Of a stretch of DNA of 64,000 bases, positions 43,834-52,665 are shown piece after piece. The number at the start of each line of letters is the position of its first letter. Position 1 is the first letter of the stretch. Origin of the DNA: Aquimarina sp. AU474 (lineage in GTDB: Bacteria; Bacteroidota; Bacteroidia; Flavobacteriales; Flavobacteriaceae); the NCBI RefSeq assembly GCF_900312815.1, contig NZ_OMPE01000008.1, positions 786,591 to 850,590 on the forward strand, in the 5' to 3' direction. Under the pieces are notes generated by a model. It saw only the letters and a program-made list of their open reading frames with translations, ran no database searches and had not been told where the DNA came from. Made by a program: the position numbers and the translations under genes.

Positions 43834-44739
43834 ATGTCTGTGAAAAAGCTTTTATATTTATTTTTATCCATCGCTTTCTTATCCTGTGATGACGGTGATA
43901 TTATTGTAACCAGTTTTGAGTTTGATGATGTTGATCTTCAATTGTGTAATGGCGCAGGAGAAAATGAATTTGTGTTTTTCAAAATTAATCAAAGTGTAAA
44001 CGAAGCAATATCTTATAATTTCGTTAGTGATCTTTTTTCTGAAACTGAAGTAACCACTGCTCCTATAACACTTGATTTAAGTGATGGAACAAATACTTTA
44101 ATCTACAGACAATTTAATAGTGCTATTACTTCTGATTATTATTGTTCTATCATTCCTTCTAGCGATATTATCATTACAGAAGAATTGATTAGTTCTTCTG
44201 GTATGGCAGAAATTGAAACTATTATTGCTCTAGAAGATGATAATGATGGTATTGATGCTGCGGATGAGGATATAAATGGAAATGGAAACCTAGATGATGA
44301 TGATACAGACGGGGATATGATCCCCAATTATAAAGATCAGGATGATGATAATGATAATATCTTAACTAGTGTAGAAATACCAAATGATATTCCTGATAAT
44401 GATAACCCTAGAGATACCGATGGGGATGGAATTCCTGATTACCTAGAAGAAGACGACGACAACGATGGTATTTTGACTAGAAATGAAGATGCTAATGAAA
44501 ATGGAAACCCTAGAGATGATAGAGATCCAAACACAGGAGCATTGTTTTATTTGGATGCACAATCAACCAATACTGCTGTTATGGTAGCACCAGCTCTTGA
44601 CAATACAATTCAAACCACGTATAGGACAACCATAATTATCAATCAAATAGAGTTTATAGATAATAATGGTGATTTTCAAGATGATAATTTCTCTTTTGGT
44701 TTTAAAGAAACTACTGTTGCTAGAACCACTACTTTATAG
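43834..44739 (+). CDS. Lipoprotein with Asp-rich calcium-binding-type repeats
   Basis: 301 residues. A lipoprotein signal ends LSC (Cys18) and is followed by DDGDII. The first about 125 residues are beta-rich and resemble the neighbouring lipoprotein. The region about 130-235 is full of Asp/Asn/Gly motifs such as DTDGDMIPN, DTDGDGIPDY and DDDNDGI, as in thrombospondin type 3-like calcium-binding repeats. The C-terminus is again beta-rich. It is likely an outer-membrane lipoprotein. Nothing is known of its function, and it starts a two-gene unit with a truncated paralogue (8-nt gap). Confidence 0.8.
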   Translation: MSVKKLLYLFLSIAFLSCDDGDIIVTSFEFDDVDLQLCNGAGENEFVFFKINQSVNEAISYNFVSDLFSETEVTTAPITLDLSDGTNTLIYRQFNSAITSDYYCSIIPSSDIIITEELISSSGMAEIETIIALEDDNDGIDAADEDINGNGNLDDDDTDGDMIPNYKDQDDDNDNILTSVEIPNDIPDNDNPRDTDGDGIPDYLEEDDDNDGILTRNEDANENGNPRDDRDPNTGALFYLDAQSTNTAVMVAPALDNTIQTTYRTTIIINQIEFIDNNGDFQDDNFSFGFKETTVARTTTL

Positions 44740-44747
44740 ATGATATT

Positions 44748-45272
44748 ATGATGAATAGAGTATTTTTAATTTGCATTTTTAGTTTGTTATTGATAGGATG
44801 CAGCGAAGGCGATATTATCAATGATGATTTCAGTTTTACAGCTACTTTAGAGAATTGTTCTAATGGAGATGATTTTGTCTTTTTTAAGATAGATTCTACT
44901 ATTGATCAAGCATTTTCTCTAGGTTTTACCAGTACGACTTTTGAGCTTAACACAGTTCCTGAAACACTTACATCTACTTTTGCACTAAATGGCACCACAA
45001 GTGTATTAGTGTATAGAAAATTTGATACCACTATCGATGGTCAAGCTTATTTTTGCACAAGTGTTCCTCCAGGAAATATTCTTGTAACACGAGAACTAAC
45101 AGCTTCTAATGGTACAGTTACAATTAACTATGTAGAAATAAGTCAAACTGCAACCGAAATAACGTATACTAGAAGTATTACTATAACAAACGTTACTTTA
45201 CTAGGTGAAGATATTGAGGTAAGGCAAGAAGTAATCGAATTTGGCGCAGATGAAATCACAATTGCTAAATAG
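44748..45272 (+). CDS. Lipoprotein, paralogue of the preceding gene without Asp-rich repeats
   Basis: 174 residues with a lipobox ending IGC (Cys18) and SEGDII straight after it. Shared features with the preceding protein are DFVFFKI/EFVFFKI, LVYRKFDT/LIYRQFNS and a C-terminal strand with ITYTRSITI. It contains no calcium-type repeats. The pair therefore derives from one ancestral module into which the Asp-rich region was inserted, or from which it was lost. Envelope location is supported by the signal; the role is unknown. Confidence 0.78.
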   Translation: MMNRVFLICIFSLLLIGCSEGDIINDDFSFTATLENCSNGDDFVFFKIDSTIDQAFSLGFTSTTFELNTVPETLTSTFALNGTTSVLVYRKFDTTIDGQAYFCTSVPPGNILVTRELTASNGTVTINYVEISQTATEITYTRSITITNVTLLGEDIEVRQEVIEFGADEITIAK

Positions 45273-45276
45273 TGAA

Positions 45277-45825
45277 TTATTTAGGGTTTTGAACAATGTA
45301 AATTTCCATAGCACCTAGACCATACTTTTTATAGTCAGCATCAGATACTCTCACATTATCATAACGTCCAAAAAGATATTTTAATTCCTCTTTAAGGACC
45401 CCTTGCCCTACTCCGTGTATAAAAACAATTTTAGGTATTCTTTTATGAATAGCAAAATCAAGCTGTCTCTTTGCGGTATCCAATTGTAAAATAACCATAT
45501 CATGATTGGTCATCCCTTTGCTGGATTTTACTAGCTTATGAATATGTAAATCCACTTCCATAACGGGTACATATCGTTCTTTTGGTTTTGCTATTGGCCT
45601 CTTTGGTTTTTTCTTAAAAACTTCTTTTTCCTGGAGGTTTTTATTCACCTCTTCATAAGAAGGGATAACCATTTCTCCAGATTCGATTTTAACCACTTCT
45701 CGAATAAAAAATGTCATTTCGAAACCATCTTCAGTATCAATAACAACTTCTTCAGAAGTAACCGAAATTACCTTACCCGAAATAGGCTCATCTAATACAG
45801 ATACAATATCTCCTTTTTTAATCAT
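45277..45825 (-). CDS. Smr-domain protein
   Basis: 182 residues. The N-terminal about 60 residues look like a small beta-barrel domain (KKGDIVSVLDEPISGKVISV). A Lys/Pro-rich linker follows, then a C-terminal Smr domain with VDLHIHKL and the nucleic-acid-binding IPKIVFIHGVGQGVLKEEL. Smr domains are endonucleases found at the end of MutS2 or alone; this stand-alone form with a barrel domain is common in Bacteroidota. It overlaps the upstream small membrane protein gene by 4 nt (ATGA), so translation is coupled. Confidence 0.87.
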   Translation of the reverse strand: MIKKGDIVSVLDEPISGKVISVTSEEVVIDTEDGFEMTFFIREVVKIESGEMVIPSYEEVNKNLQEKEVFKKKPKRPIAKPKERYVPVMEVDLHIHKLVKSSKGMTNHDMVILQLDTAKRQLDFAIHKRIPKIVFIHGVGQGVLKEELKYLFGRYDNVRVSDADYKKYGLGAMEIYIVQNPK

Positions 45826-46034
45826 TCTTCTTCTTCAAAATATTCTTTAGAATCTAATGTTGTTTTGGATGATAATCCAGAATTAATAAGAAACAAACCC
45901 AACATTAATACTACCACACCTATACTCTGAACATAATAATTTTTTATATCAGCACCTATTTCACTAATTAAAGCTATGGCACCAGTCATAATCAAAAGTA
46001 TACTAGCTATTTTCTTTGTTTTATTATAATTCAT
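45822..46034 (-). CDS. Small two-helix membrane protein
   Basis: 70 residues with two hydrophobic helices (about 11-28 and 35-51) and an acidic tail ending in four Glu. No known family is recognised. Its stop codon overlaps the start of the Smr gene by 4 nt, so both are expressed together. The function is not known. Confidence 0.7.
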   Translation of the reverse strand: MNYNKTKKIASILLIMTGAIALISEIGADIKNYYVQSIGVVVLMLGLFLINSGLSSKTTLDSKEYFEEEE

Positions 46035-46129
46035 AGATGCAAAAATATCAATTCTTAGATTTTTGTAAGCATGAATACGATAAATAACTTAATTATGTAT
46101 ATTGCAATAAATAATTAAACTTTTCGCTT

Positions 46130-46411
46130 TTGGAAAAATACATGCTCCCGTGTCTAAACAAAAAGCTTTTTGGCGTTGATTGTTTAGGTTGTGGTATGCA
46201 AAGGTCAATTGCACTTTTATTAAAAGGTGAATTTGCTGGAGCATTTCATATGTATCCAGCTATTTACCCTTTATTATTGTTATTAACTTTTTTAGGATTT
46301 AACCTTTTCGTTAAATTTAAATATGACAGCTTTATTAAAGCTACACTAATGATTACTTCGATTGTTACTATGGTAATAAGCTATGTAATTAAAATGAAAA
46401 TTATTTTTTAA
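46130..46411 (+). CDS. DUF2752 membrane protein, copy 1
   Basis: 93 residues from a TTG at 46130. An internal ATG at 46142 would start at MLPC, but the paralogue downstream also has a residue run before that Met, so TTG is preferred. The motif DCLGCGMQRSIALLLKG is the signature of DUF2752 (C-x-G-C-G-x-Q-R). Two membrane helices follow. The family is common in Bacteroidota, often beside 'CCC motif' membrane proteins, as here. The function is unknown; the Cys pair could bind metal or be redox active. Confidence 0.85.
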   Translation: MEKYMLPCLNKKLFGVDCLGCGMQRSIALLLKGEFAGAFHMYPAIYPLLLLLTFLGFNLFVKFKYDSFIKATLMITSIVTMVISYVIKMKIIF

Positions 46412-46427
46412 CTAATCACATTAAATT

Positions 46428-46751
46428 ATGGAAAAACAGACGTTACCCAATTCCACCCTTATTTTAGTTTTTGGTATTCTATCAATATTAGGATGCTGTT
46501 GTTACGGTGTCTTAGGACTTATTTTTGCTATCGTTGCTATAATAATGGCAAAAAAAGCTACTGCTGTATATAACGAAAATCCTGAGTTATATTCAGGATA
46601 TCAAAATGTAAAAACTGGAAAAATCCTAGCTATAATAGGGTTGATATTAAGTGTTATCTATTTAATATATGTTATTTTCATATTTGCAACTGTTGGATAC
46701 GACGGTATTATGGAAATGCAACAAGAATTAATGAGACAATACGGAGGATAA
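46428..46751 (+). CDS. CCC-motif (DUF4190-like) membrane protein, copy 1
   Basis: 107 residues. Residues 1-60 include LPNSTLILVFGILSILGCCC, with three consecutive Cys near residue 22, which is the 'CCC motif' of this family. A second membrane helix lies at about 65-90, and the C-terminus is short and charged. It follows the DUF2752 gene by 16 nt and the unit is repeated immediately downstream, so the two proteins probably work together at the membrane. No biochemical role is established. Confidence 0.84.
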   Translation: MEKQTLPNSTLILVFGILSILGCCCYGVLGLIFAIVAIIMAKKATAVYNENPELYSGYQNVKTGKILAIIGLILSVIYLIYVIFIFATVGYDGIMEMQQELMRQYGG

Positions 46752-46824
46752 CCGTATACTTTATATAATTTGCAAAACTGTCTGGATGTAAAATCTAGGC
46801 AGTTTTTATTTACACAAGGATAAG

Positions 46825-47115
46825 TTGAAAGAGTTTATTCATTTTATAGAATCGTACATGTTGTCTTGCCCAACAAAACAGTTAATACACATTAACTGTT
46901 TAGGATGTGGACTTCAACGAAGTTTTATTTTACTTCTTAAAGGAGATGTAATAGCCTCTTTTTATATGTACCCTGCACTTATCCCAATGTTGTTAATGAT
47001 AGGATATTTAATCGCTCATGTGCTGTTTAAATTAAAAAATGGTGCTCGAGTATTACAATATTTTTATATTTCAAATAGTCTTCTTATTATTATCAATTTT
47101 ATTTTTAAACTTTAA
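46825..47115 (+). CDS. DUF2752 membrane protein, copy 2
   Basis: 96 residues from a TTG at 46825 with a good AAGGA ribosome binding site 5 nt before it, which decides this start over a later ATG at 46858. The motif NCLGCGLQRSFILLLKGD matches copy 1 closely. Two membrane helices follow. It was created by duplication of the two-gene unit at 46130-46751. The function is unknown. Confidence 0.85.
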   Translation: MKEFIHFIESYMLSCPTKQLIHINCLGCGLQRSFILLLKGDVIASFYMYPALIPMLLMIGYLIAHVLFKLKNGARVLQYFYISNSLLIIINFIFKL

Positions 47116-47125
47116 TCAAACCTCT

Positions 47126-47434
47126 ATGGAAACTAAACAACAACTACCAAATGCCACATTGGTCTTAATATTTGGTATTGTTTCAATTGTAACTTGTTTT
47201 TGCTACGGAATTTTTGGATTAATTTTCGGTATTATAGCATTAGTATTAGCTAAAAAATCAAAAGAGCTGTATTTGGCTAATCCAGATTTGTATTCGGGAT
47301 ATGAGAACTTAAAAGCGGGTAAAATATGTGCTTTAGTTGGTGTTATACTAAGCTCAATATACTTTTTAATAATTCTTGGGTATTTTATCTTTATCGGGGC
47401 TATGATGCCTTGGTCAGAAATATTAAATCAATAG
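47126..47434 (+). CDS. CCC-motif (DUF4190-like) membrane protein, copy 2
   Basis: 102 residues from the ATG at 47126. The frame is open further upstream but would overlap the previous gene. It matches copy 1 (LPNATLVLIFGIVSIVTCFC; PDLYSGYENLKAGKI against PELYSGYQNVKTGKI). The CCC motif is altered to CFC, so the first and last Cys remain while the middle one is lost. Two membrane helices are present. It starts 10 nt after the DUF2752 copy. Confidence 0.83.
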   Translation: METKQQLPNATLVLIFGIVSIVTCFCYGIFGLIFGIIALVLAKKSKELYLANPDLYSGYENLKAGKICALVGVILSSIYFLIILGYFIFIGAMMPWSEILNQ

Positions 47435-47448
47435 TATACATACAAGTA

Positions 47449-47483
47449 TAAAAAAGGGAGATACTATTATCTCCCTTCTTTTT
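47449..47483. terminator. Bidirectional terminator between the CCC gene and rocD
   Basis: Hairpin AAGGGAGATA-CTAT-TATCTCCCTT with A residues to the left and T residues to the right, placed between converging genes. Confidence 0.8.
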
Positions 47484-47504
47484 ATCTATAATTTCAATCT
47501 GTAT

Positions 47505-48746
47505 TTATTCAAACTCCTTTAGCGTTTTGGTAATAATATCAACACACTCCAAAAGTTGTTCCTTATTCATTACTAAAGGCGGTGCAAAACGAATAATGTT
47601 ACCATGAGTTGGTTTGGCTAAAAGACCATTTTCTTTTAACGCAACACATATGTTCCATGCAGTTTCGCTTTCTTCATCGTCATTAATAACAATTGCATTT
47701 AACAATCCTTTCCCTCTTACCAAGTTTACAATCTTCGAGTTTTCTATATACTTATTTAACTCTGATCTAAACAATTCTCCCATCTTGAAAGCATTATCCG
47801 CCAGTTTTTCATCTCTAACCACTTCAAGAGCAGCCACAGCAACCGCAGCAGCAATAGGATTACCTCCAAAAGTACTACCATGATTACCTGGTTTAATAAC
47901 ATTCATGATATGATCGTTTGCAAGAACTGCAGAAACAGGATATGCTCCTCCACTCAATGCTTTTCCTAATACCAAAACATCTGGTTTTACATTTCCATAG
48001 TCTACAGCCAATAATTGACCGGTTCTAGCAATACCCGTTTGTACTTCATCGGCCATAAACAACACATTGTATTTCTCACAAAGTGCTTTTGCTTTTGCCA
48101 AATAATCCTCAGAAGGTACATAAACACCTGCTTCACCCTGTATAGGTTCTACCAAAAATCCTGCAACATTTTTATTATTTTCTAATGCTGATTCTAAAGC
48201 AGAAAGGTTATCGTATTCGATTTTAATAAACCCTTCAGTATATGGCCCAAAATTCTTTCGAGCAACAGGATCATTAGAAAATGAAATTATCGTAGTTGTT
48301 CTACCATGAAAGTTATTTTCACAAACAATAATTTGAGCTTCATTTTCTGATATACCTTTTTTCTCATATGCCCATTTTCTACAAATTTTTAGCGCTGTCT
48401 CTACTGCTTCAGCACCAGTATTCATAGGTAGCAATTTATCGAAACCAAAAAATTCAGTAGCAAACTTTTCATACTCTCCTAATTTGTCATTATAAAATGC
48501 TCTAGAAGTTAATGTTAATGTCTGTGCTTGATTTACCATTGCTCCAACAATCTTAGGATGACAATGCCCTTGATTTACTGCAGAGTATGCACTTAAGAAA
48601 TCGTAATATTTCTTTCCTTCAACATCCCAAACATATACACCTTCTCCTTTGCTTAAAACCACAGGTAAAGGATGATAATTATGAGCTCCGTACTTATCTT
48701 CTAACTCAATTGAATGTTGTGACGATTTTTTTTCTAAAACAGCCAT
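47505..48746 (-). CDS. rocD: Ornithine--oxo-acid transaminase
   Basis: 413 residues, a class III PLP aminotransferase. Key segments are [65 protein letters not shown] and the PLP lysine in [15 protein letters not shown]. The N-terminal and GAEA motifs favour ornithine aminotransferase over acetylornithine or GABA enzymes. It transfers the delta-amino group of ornithine to 2-oxoglutarate, giving glutamate semialdehyde for proline or arginine turnover. It is a single-gene unit. Confidence 0.92.
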   Translation of the reverse strand: MAVLEKKSSQHSIELEDKYGAHNYHPLPVVLSKGEGVYVWDVEGKKYYDFLSAYSAVNQGHCHPKIVGAMVNQAQTLTLTSRAFYNDKLGEYEKFATEFFGFDKLLPMNTGAEAVETALKICRKWAYEKKGISENEAQIIVCENNFHGRTTTIISFSNDPVARKNFGPYTEGFIKIEYDNLSALESALENNKNVAGFLVEPIQGEAGVYVPSEDYLAKAKALCEKYNVLFMADEVQTGIARTGQLLAVDYGNVKPDVLVLGKALSGGAYPVSAVLANDHIMNVIKPGNHGSTFGGNPIAAAVAVAALEVVRDEKLADNAFKMGELFRSELNKYIENSKIVNLVRGKGLLNAIVINDDEESETAWNICVALKENGLLAKPTHGNIIRFAPPLVMNKEQLLECVDIITKTLKEFE

Positions 48747-48958
48747 TTTTTTAATAATTTAAATTGATAAAATAACTATTCCTTCTCTACCTTTATCCTT
48801 TCGACAAGATTCGAAAATTCAGCGTGGGAGAGAAATCATCCCTAAGAGAATTGCAAAATTAATAAAACTTTACCGAATTTTTTATTTTAGACTCGTTAAT
48901 ACCTTATTTTTTTTGTTTTTGATAAAACATCAGTCGTACCCTTCATAAAACAATACTG

Positions 48959-49345
48959 TTAGGATACTTTCCCTGCAAGAGAAGAAACTTGTAGTTCTAA
49001 TCTTTTAATTTCTCTTAGCAGAGCATTTTTATCCATCTGCATCCAGGAAAAAATCTTTATCATAGATACAAACATCATACAAACAAAACCAGCAGTCGAC
49101 CATTTTATAAGCTCATTTGTAGTTTCGGCATTAAAAAACTGTACCACACTATACACCAAAAACACAAATGCTATTAGCATTACAATATTCATTAAGATTA
49201 TAATCCATCGGTGTTTGGTATTAAAAATACCCCCAATCATTTCAAAAAGGTTTTGCTCATCTAACTCATCATAAAATTTTGCTTCTTCCTGAGTTAAAGT
49301 TTCTTTAATCAATTCATCAATTTCTGTCATTTTATTTTTCATCAT
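48959..49345 (-). CDS. DUF6768-like membrane protein paired with an ECF sigma factor
   Basis: 128 residues. It starts MMKNKMTEIDELIKETLTQEE, has two membrane helices (about 47-68 and 85-100), and ends in a helical amphipathic tail. It overlaps the sigma factor gene by 14 nt, so the two are translated together. This gene order matches Bacteroidota sigma-70/DUF6768 pairs. By position it is probably a membrane-bound anti-sigma factor or co-factor, although it has no zinc-binding anti-sigma motif. Confidence 0.75.
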   Translation of the reverse strand: MMKNKMTEIDELIKETLTQEEAKFYDELDEQNLFEMIGGIFNTKHRWIIILMNIVMLIAFVFLVYSVVQFFNAETTNELIKWSTAGFVCMMFVSMIKIFSWMQMDKNALLREIKRLELQVSSLAGKVS

Positions 49346-49898
49346 ATTTATTTTTAAGAATTAATTTCAATTTTTCTCTAGCTGTAAACAAACGTGATTT
49401 AACGGTTCCTGTCGATACATGTACTATGTCACTTATTTGTTTTACGCTATACTCTTCGAGATAAAAAAGATTAAGAACTATTTGTTGCTCATTAGGTAAT
49501 TTTTTGATTTCTTTTTTTAACTGCACTAATACATTTTCAGAATTACTAGTATAGTGTTCTCTTTGATCTATATCATGTTGATCTCGATACTCTTTAAGTT
49601 GGGTTAATTCTTTTTTGTGCTTCCGTAACCAATTAATCGCGTTTCGAGTAACTATAGTCAATGCCCAACTCCCAAAACTATTGGGATCCTTAAGGGTACT
49701 AATTTTTAAAAGAATTTTACTCCAACTATCCTGAACAATATCTTTAGAAATCTCAATGTCATAGGTATACCAATACGCATGTTTACATAATCTAGCATGC
49801 CACCTCTTAACCAAAAGTGCCATTGCCTTTTTATTTCCTGATTGGCATTGCAATACCAGCAAAGAATCAAATACTTTATGAGCTGTTTTCTTATTCAT
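49332..49898 (-). CDS. RNA polymerase ECF-type sigma factor
   Basis: 188 residues with sigma region 2 (HAYWYTYDIEISKDIVQDSW, the polymerase-binding and -10 region) and region 4 (LPNEQQIVLNLFYLEEYSVKQIS, a helix-turn-helix). It lacks regions 1 and 3, so it is an ECF sigma factor. The 14-nt overlap with the downstream membrane protein suggests control by it. Its targets are unknown. It is divergent from rlmD. Confidence 0.93.
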   Translation of the reverse strand: MNKKTAHKVFDSLLVLQCQSGNKKAMALLVKRWHARLCKHAYWYTYDIEISKDIVQDSWSKILLKISTLKDPNSFGSWALTIVTRNAINWLRKHKKELTQLKEYRDQHDIDQREHYTSNSENVLVQLKKEIKKLPNEQQIVLNLFYLEEYSVKQISDIVHVSTGTVKSRLFTAREKLKLILKNKYDEK

Positions 49899-49995
49899 TT
49901 CTATTCTATTGACGCAGAAATTCGAAATAGGTTCATTTTTTTGTTTCTTTTTATAAGATATTTTGAATAATCATTAAGTATATGCATTCTATTCT

Positions 49996-50003
49996 TATTT
50001 TTG
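49996..50003 (+). promoter_or_regulatory. -7 box immediately upstream of rlmD
   Basis: TATTTTTG matches TAnnTTTG exactly and ends 4 nt before the rlmD ATG. If it is used, the mRNA would have almost no leader. No TTTG box is seen at 19-21 nt; the nearest is about 30 nt away. Confidence 0.4.
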
Positions 50004-50007
50004 CGCT

Positions 50008-51417
50008 ATGGCAAGAAAAAACAGAAGACAAGTCTTTGAAAATATTGAGGTAATTGATGCAGGTGCTAAGGGAAAAAGTGTTGCCAAAGCTCCTGACGGA
50101 AAAGTTATATTCATAAACAATGCTGTTCCGGGTGATGTAGTAGATATTCAAACCACAAAAAAACGCAAAGCATATTATGAAGGGTCTGCCACAACTTTTC
50201 ACAAACAGTCGGACAAGAGAGTTGATCCTAAGTGTGATCATTTTGGGACATGTGGTGGTTGTAAATGGCAATTTATGGGGTATGAACATCAACTCGCCTA
50301 TAAAGAAAAAGAGGTAGTAAACAACCTTACTAGATTAGGTAAAATAGAATTACCTGAAGTTGACCCCATAATAGGATCTGAAGATCAGTATTTTTATAGA
50401 AACAAAATGGAGTTTTCTTTTAGTGCCAGTAGATGGCTTACACTTGAAGAAATCCAAAGTAAAACTGAAATTCAAAATAGAAATGCATTAGGGTTTCATA
50501 TGCCGGGCATGTGGGATAAAATATTGAATATAAAAAAATGTTATCTTCAAGAAGACCCAAGTAATGCTATTAGAAATAAAGTAAATGAATTTGCCACTCA
50601 AAATAATCTTGAGTTCTATAATCCAAGAAGTCAGGAAGGCTTTCTAAGAACCTTAATGATTCGCATTGCCTCGACTGGAGAAATTATGGTTTTGGTTCAG
50701 TTTTTTAAAGAAAATCTTGAAAAAAGGAATTTATTACTAGATTACATAGCTTCTGAGTTTCCAGAAATTACATCACTGCAATATGTAGTAAACTCTAAAG
50801 GAAATGACACTATATATGATCAAGAAGTGATTTGCCATACAGGAAAAGATTTTATAGAGGAAGAAATGGAAGGGCTACGATTTAAAATTAATGCCAAATC
50901 ATTCTATCAAACCAATTCTAAACAAGCGTATCAATTGTACAAGGTAACTCGAGATTTTGCTGGCCTTACTGGTAATGAATTAGTATATGATTTATATACA
51001 GGAACAGGAACTATTGCTCAATTCGTTGCCAAAAACGCTAAGAAAGTGATCGGTGTTGAAGCTGTTCCTGAAGCTATTGAAGATGCCAAAGAAAATGCGC
51101 GTAATAATAACATTGATAATGTCGAATTTTATGCGGGAGATATGAAAAAGGTGTTTACCAAAGATTTTATATCTAAGCATGGTCAACCAGAAGTTGTTAT
51201 TACCGATCCTCCTAGAGATGGGATGCATAAGGATGTAGTTGAGCAATTATTGAACATCTCTCCAGAAAAAATAGTGTATGTTAGTTGCAATAGTGCAACA
51301 CAGGCTAGGGATCTTGCGTTATTAGATAGAGCATATAAAGTTAGTAAAGTACAACCCGTAGATATGTTCCCTCAAACATACCATGTAGAAAATGTGGTTT
51401 TATTAGAAAAAAGATAG
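50008..51417 (+). CDS. rlmD: 23S rRNA (uracil-C5)-methyltransferase RlmD-type
   Basis: 469 residues. An N-terminal TRAM domain (about 10-65) precedes an iron-sulfur site with Cys at 76, 82 and 85 (CDHFGTCGGCKW) and a fourth Cys farther on. The C-terminal methyltransferase domain has YDLYTGTGTIAQF for SAM, DPPRDGMH, and the catalytic Cys region VYVSCNSATQARDL. It methylates U1939 or another uracil; RumA and RumB/TrmA homologues are hard to separate by eye. The two small genes that follow are typical flavobacterial neighbours. Confidence 0.9.
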   Translation: MARKNRRQVFENIEVIDAGAKGKSVAKAPDGKVIFINNAVPGDVVDIQTTKKRKAYYEGSATTFHKQSDKRVDPKCDHFGTCGGCKWQFMGYEHQLAYKEKEVVNNLTRLGKIELPEVDPIIGSEDQYFYRNKMEFSFSASRWLTLEEIQSKTEIQNRNALGFHMPGMWDKILNIKKCYLQEDPSNAIRNKVNEFATQNNLEFYNPRSQEGFLRTLMIRIASTGEIMVLVQFFKENLEKRNLLLDYIASEFPEITSLQYVVNSKGNDTIYDQEVICHTGKDFIEEEMEGLRFKINAKSFYQTNSKQAYQLYKVTRDFAGLTGNELVYDLYTGTGTIAQFVAKNAKKVIGVEAVPEAIEDAKENARNNNIDNVEFYAGDMKKVFTKDFISKHGQPEVVITDPPRDGMHKDVVEQLLNISPEKIVYVSCNSATQARDLALLDRAYKVSKVQPVDMFPQTYHVENVVLLEKR

Positions 51418-51420
51418 CAC

Positions 51421-51936
51421 ATGAGATCGTACAAATATATAATACCAATTATAGCATCTGTATTTTTATTATTTCTAAATGTTGGTTGTGAAAGAGATGA
51501 TATCTGTGCAGAAGGTACTCCCACTACTCCTCTACTTATTATAAAGTTTATCAACTTTGATAATGCAACAGAGGTAAAAACACCTTCAGAACTTCAGGTA
51601 AAAGCAGTTGGAGTAGAAGCTCCTTTTACTTTGACATCTGTTACAGATTCTATTATGATTCCACTTCGAACAAATGAACCTATAACCGAATATGAGTTTA
51701 CAATAGATTCTAATACCACCAATGATGAAACTCCATCAAATACTGATACTGTTAGTTTTCAATATACAGCAGTAGAAGAATATGTAAGTAGTGCTTGTGG
51801 ATTTAAAATAAATTATGAAGGTCTCACTATTTCGCCTCCTGTAGCAGGAGATGATGGTAGTTGGATTCAAAATATAACTGTACAAAGAGAAGACGTAACC
51901 GATGAAGCAACTGCGCACGTATTTATTTTTCATTAG
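51421..51936 (+). CDS. DUF6452-like lipoprotein
   Basis: 171 residues with a lipobox LNVGC (Cys23) followed by ERDDICAEGTPTTPLLII, a common start of DUF6452 proteins. The rest is beta-rich. It follows rlmD by 3 nt and overlaps the next gene by 35 nt. The rlmD-DUF6452-DUF6048 order is one I recognise from Flavobacteriia. No function is known. Confidence 0.78.
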   Translation: MRSYKYIIPIIASVFLLFLNVGCERDDICAEGTPTTPLLIIKFINFDNATEVKTPSELQVKAVGVEAPFTLTSVTDSIMIPLRTNEPITEYEFTIDSNTTNDETPSNTDTVSFQYTAVEEYVSSACGFKINYEGLTISPPVAGDDGSWIQNITVQREDVTDEATAHVFIFH

Positions 51937-52621
51937 TATAATATTGATCTCTGGTCATATAACGGGGCAAGAAGAAGAACAAAAGAAAATATCTGCAAGA
52001 GATACATTACCCCCTGCAGAAAAGTATGGGCTTAGAGCTGGTATTGATATTAGTAAGCTTATTCGTTCTGGAGTTGATAGTAAATACTCTGGTTTTGAAA
52101 TTGTAGGTGATTATAGGATATATAAGAAATTTTATATTGCCGGAGAAATTGGTAATGAATCTCTTATTCGAGACGAAGAAAATGTAAATGTAGAAGGATC
52201 AGGAAGCTATATTCGAGCGGGAATAGATTTTAATGTTTATGATAATTGGTATGGGATGCAAAATAGTATCTATGCTGGTGTGCGATATGGCTTTTCTACT
52301 TTTGATCAAACTCTAAATGAATACGCCATATTTACAGGTACTAATTACTTTGGGGTAAATCGTATTACCGAAAGCATTGAGGAAAATGGTTTGAATGCAA
52401 GCTGGATAGAATTAGTATTAGGTATAGAGACCGAACTTTTTAACAACGTCTATTTAGGTGCGAGTGTTTCTTTAAGAAGTTTGGTAAGTGAAAAAACACC
52501 TGATAGATTTGATAATCTTTATATTCCTGGATTTGGAAGAACAAATGATTTTAGTAGTATCGGTGTAGGCTATAATTATTCTATAAGTTACCTGATACCA
52601 TTTTTCAAAAAGAAAAGATAA
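51902..52621 (+). CDS. DUF6048-like outer-membrane beta-barrel protein
   Basis: 239 residues. A signal peptide (MKQLRTYLFFISIILISG) ends near TGQ, followed by strands such as LRAGIDISKLIRSGVD and FYIAGEIGNESL, and by short alternating hydrophobic strands throughout, as in small outer-membrane barrels. It starts inside the DUF6452 gene and they are surely expressed together, suggesting a lipoprotein-barrel complex; this is inferred. A bidirectional hairpin follows. Confidence 0.78.
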   Translation: MKQLRTYLFFISIILISGHITGQEEEQKKISARDTLPPAEKYGLRAGIDISKLIRSGVDSKYSGFEIVGDYRIYKKFYIAGEIGNESLIRDEENVNVEGSGSYIRAGIDFNVYDNWYGMQNSIYAGVRYGFSTFDQTLNEYAIFTGTNYFGVNRITESIEENGLNASWIELVLGIETELFNNVYLGASVSLRSLVSEKTPDRFDNLYIPGFGRTNDFSSIGVGYNYSISYLIPFFKKKR

Positions 52622-52660
52622 AACAAAGTCTCATATTTAAATAGATATGAGACTTTGTTT
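52621..52660. terminator. Bidirectional terminator, perfect 16-bp stem
   Basis: AAACAAAGTCTCATAT (52621-52636) is the exact reverse complement of 52645-52660, with an 8-nt loop. It lies between the converging DUF6048 and dienelactone hydrolase genes. Confidence 0.82.
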
Positions 52661-52665
52661 ATGTA

